Assembly (NCBI GenBank): GCA_005793615.1
Contig: SXRI01000260.1
Span: forward strand, 1 to 6,233
Length of the DNA: 6,233 bases
Direction: 5' to 3'
Origin: Bdellovibrionales bacterium
GTDB taxonomy: Bacteria > Bdellovibrionota > Bdellovibrionia > Bdellovibrionales > JAMPXM01
Part shown: piece by piece, positions 6,019 to 6,233 of the stretch
Numbering within the stretch: position 1 is the stretch's first letter
Layout of the letters: every line of letters begins with the position of its first letter
Made by a program: the position numbers and the translations under genes
The notes under the pieces: generated by a model
Database searches by the model: none
What the model was told of the DNA's origin: nothing
What the model saw: only the letters and a program-made list of their open reading frames with translations

Positions 6019-6233
6019 TCGATGATCCAACCTCCACCAATCAGCTGCTGATCGCGGTAGATCACCGCCGCCTGGCCTGGGGTCACGGCGCGCACTGGTT
6101 CCTCGAATTCGACCTGAAGCTCGCCGTCGGGCTGGCGATGAATACGGGCCATCGCCCCTTGATGCTGAAAGCGAATCTTCACCTTTACGCGCTCGCCATC
6201 TTTGAGCTCATCAATAAAATGCGGCCTGACTAC
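6015..6233 (-). CDS. mnmA: tRNA-specific 2-thiouridylase MnmA, C-terminal fragment (5' end outside window)
   Basis: Only the last 72 codons and the TGA stop are present; the frame is open to the right edge of the window. The residues match the C-terminal beta-barrel domain of MnmA. The clearest landmarks are VEFEEPVRAVTPGQAAVIY (fragment residues 41-59) and the terminal GGGWIIE, which correspond to the family's V.F.EP..AVTPGQ.AV.Y and LGGG.I endings. MnmA is a cytoplasmic enzyme that activates U34 of tRNA-Lys, -Glu and -Gln with ATP and inserts sulfur from a cysteine-desulfurase relay. The PP-loop ATP site and the catalytic cysteines lie upstream, outside the window, so activity cannot be judged. 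The stop overlaps the mtaB start by 4 nt (ATGA), implying co-translation. The other possibility, an unrelated protein sharing this short barrel, is unlikely given the TPGQ and GGGW motifs. Confidence 0.93.
   Translation of the reverse strand, partial: VVRPHFIDELKDGERVKVKIRFQHQGAMARIHRQPDGELQVEFEEPVRAVTPGQAAVIYRDQQLIGGGWIIE
6031..6035 (-). promoter_or_regulatory. Ribosome binding site for mtaB, long spacing
   Basis: GGAGG on the minus strand lies inside the conserved GGGW codons of mnmA. It is 12 nt upstream of the ATG at 6018 and 15 nt upstream of the next ATG at 6015. The spacing is longer than the usual 5-9 nt, so translation may rely partly on ribosomes terminating at the overlapping mnmA stop. 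That reliance is inferred, not shown. Confidence 0.5.

Noticed and set aside
6018..6030. TTG at 6030 as the mtaB start
   Set aside because: It directly abuts the GGAGG with no spacer and adds four residues outside the family pattern. The ATG at 6018 with ATGA overlap fits better.
1..6233. An undescribed system, mobile element, CRISPR array or RNA gene in the window
   Set aside because: Coding sequence of six recognisable families covers essentially every base. I saw no direct-repeat array, inverted terminal repeats, transposase or tRNA/rRNA-like stretch.

Overview
This window is a compact, ordinary-looking housekeeping segment of a bacterial chromosome. Six genes all lie on the minus strand, so transcription runs from high to low coordinates. 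In transcription order they are: the 3' end of mnmA (tRNA 2-thiouridylase, cut by the right edge), mtaB (tRNA t6A37 methylthiotransferase), rnc (RNase III), era (30S assembly GTPase), der (double-GTPase 50S assembly factor), and an SNF/NSS-family sodium-dependent transporter. No non-coding gap is long enough for a promoter or terminator. The five junctions overlap by 4, 4, 11, 20 and 4 nt, so the set looks like one translationally coupled operon whose promoter and terminator both lie outside the window.

The first five products fit one theme. MnmA makes s2U at tRNA position 34 and MtaB makes ms2t6A at position 37, both in the anticodon loop and both expected on tRNA-Lys(UUU). RNase III cuts the rRNA precursor. 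Era and Der then assist small- and large-subunit assembly. The transporter at the end has no obvious link to this theme but is coupled to der by an ATGA overlap.

The organism is a bacterium of moderate GC content (a little over half G+C by rough hand count of two lines). The gene order and the divergent sequences make me think of a Bdellovibrio-like or other deltaproteobacteria-related lineage, but that is an impression, not a demonstrated placement.

I do not see an undescribed system, CRISPR array, mobile element, RNA gene or defence locus. The points worth a second look are departures from family consensus: a missing metal-ligand Asp in RNase III, non-consensus G3/G4/G5 motifs in Era, loss of the usual Na2-site Thr-Ser pair in the transporter, charged extensions at both ends of Der, and a run of eight G's early in the transporter gene.
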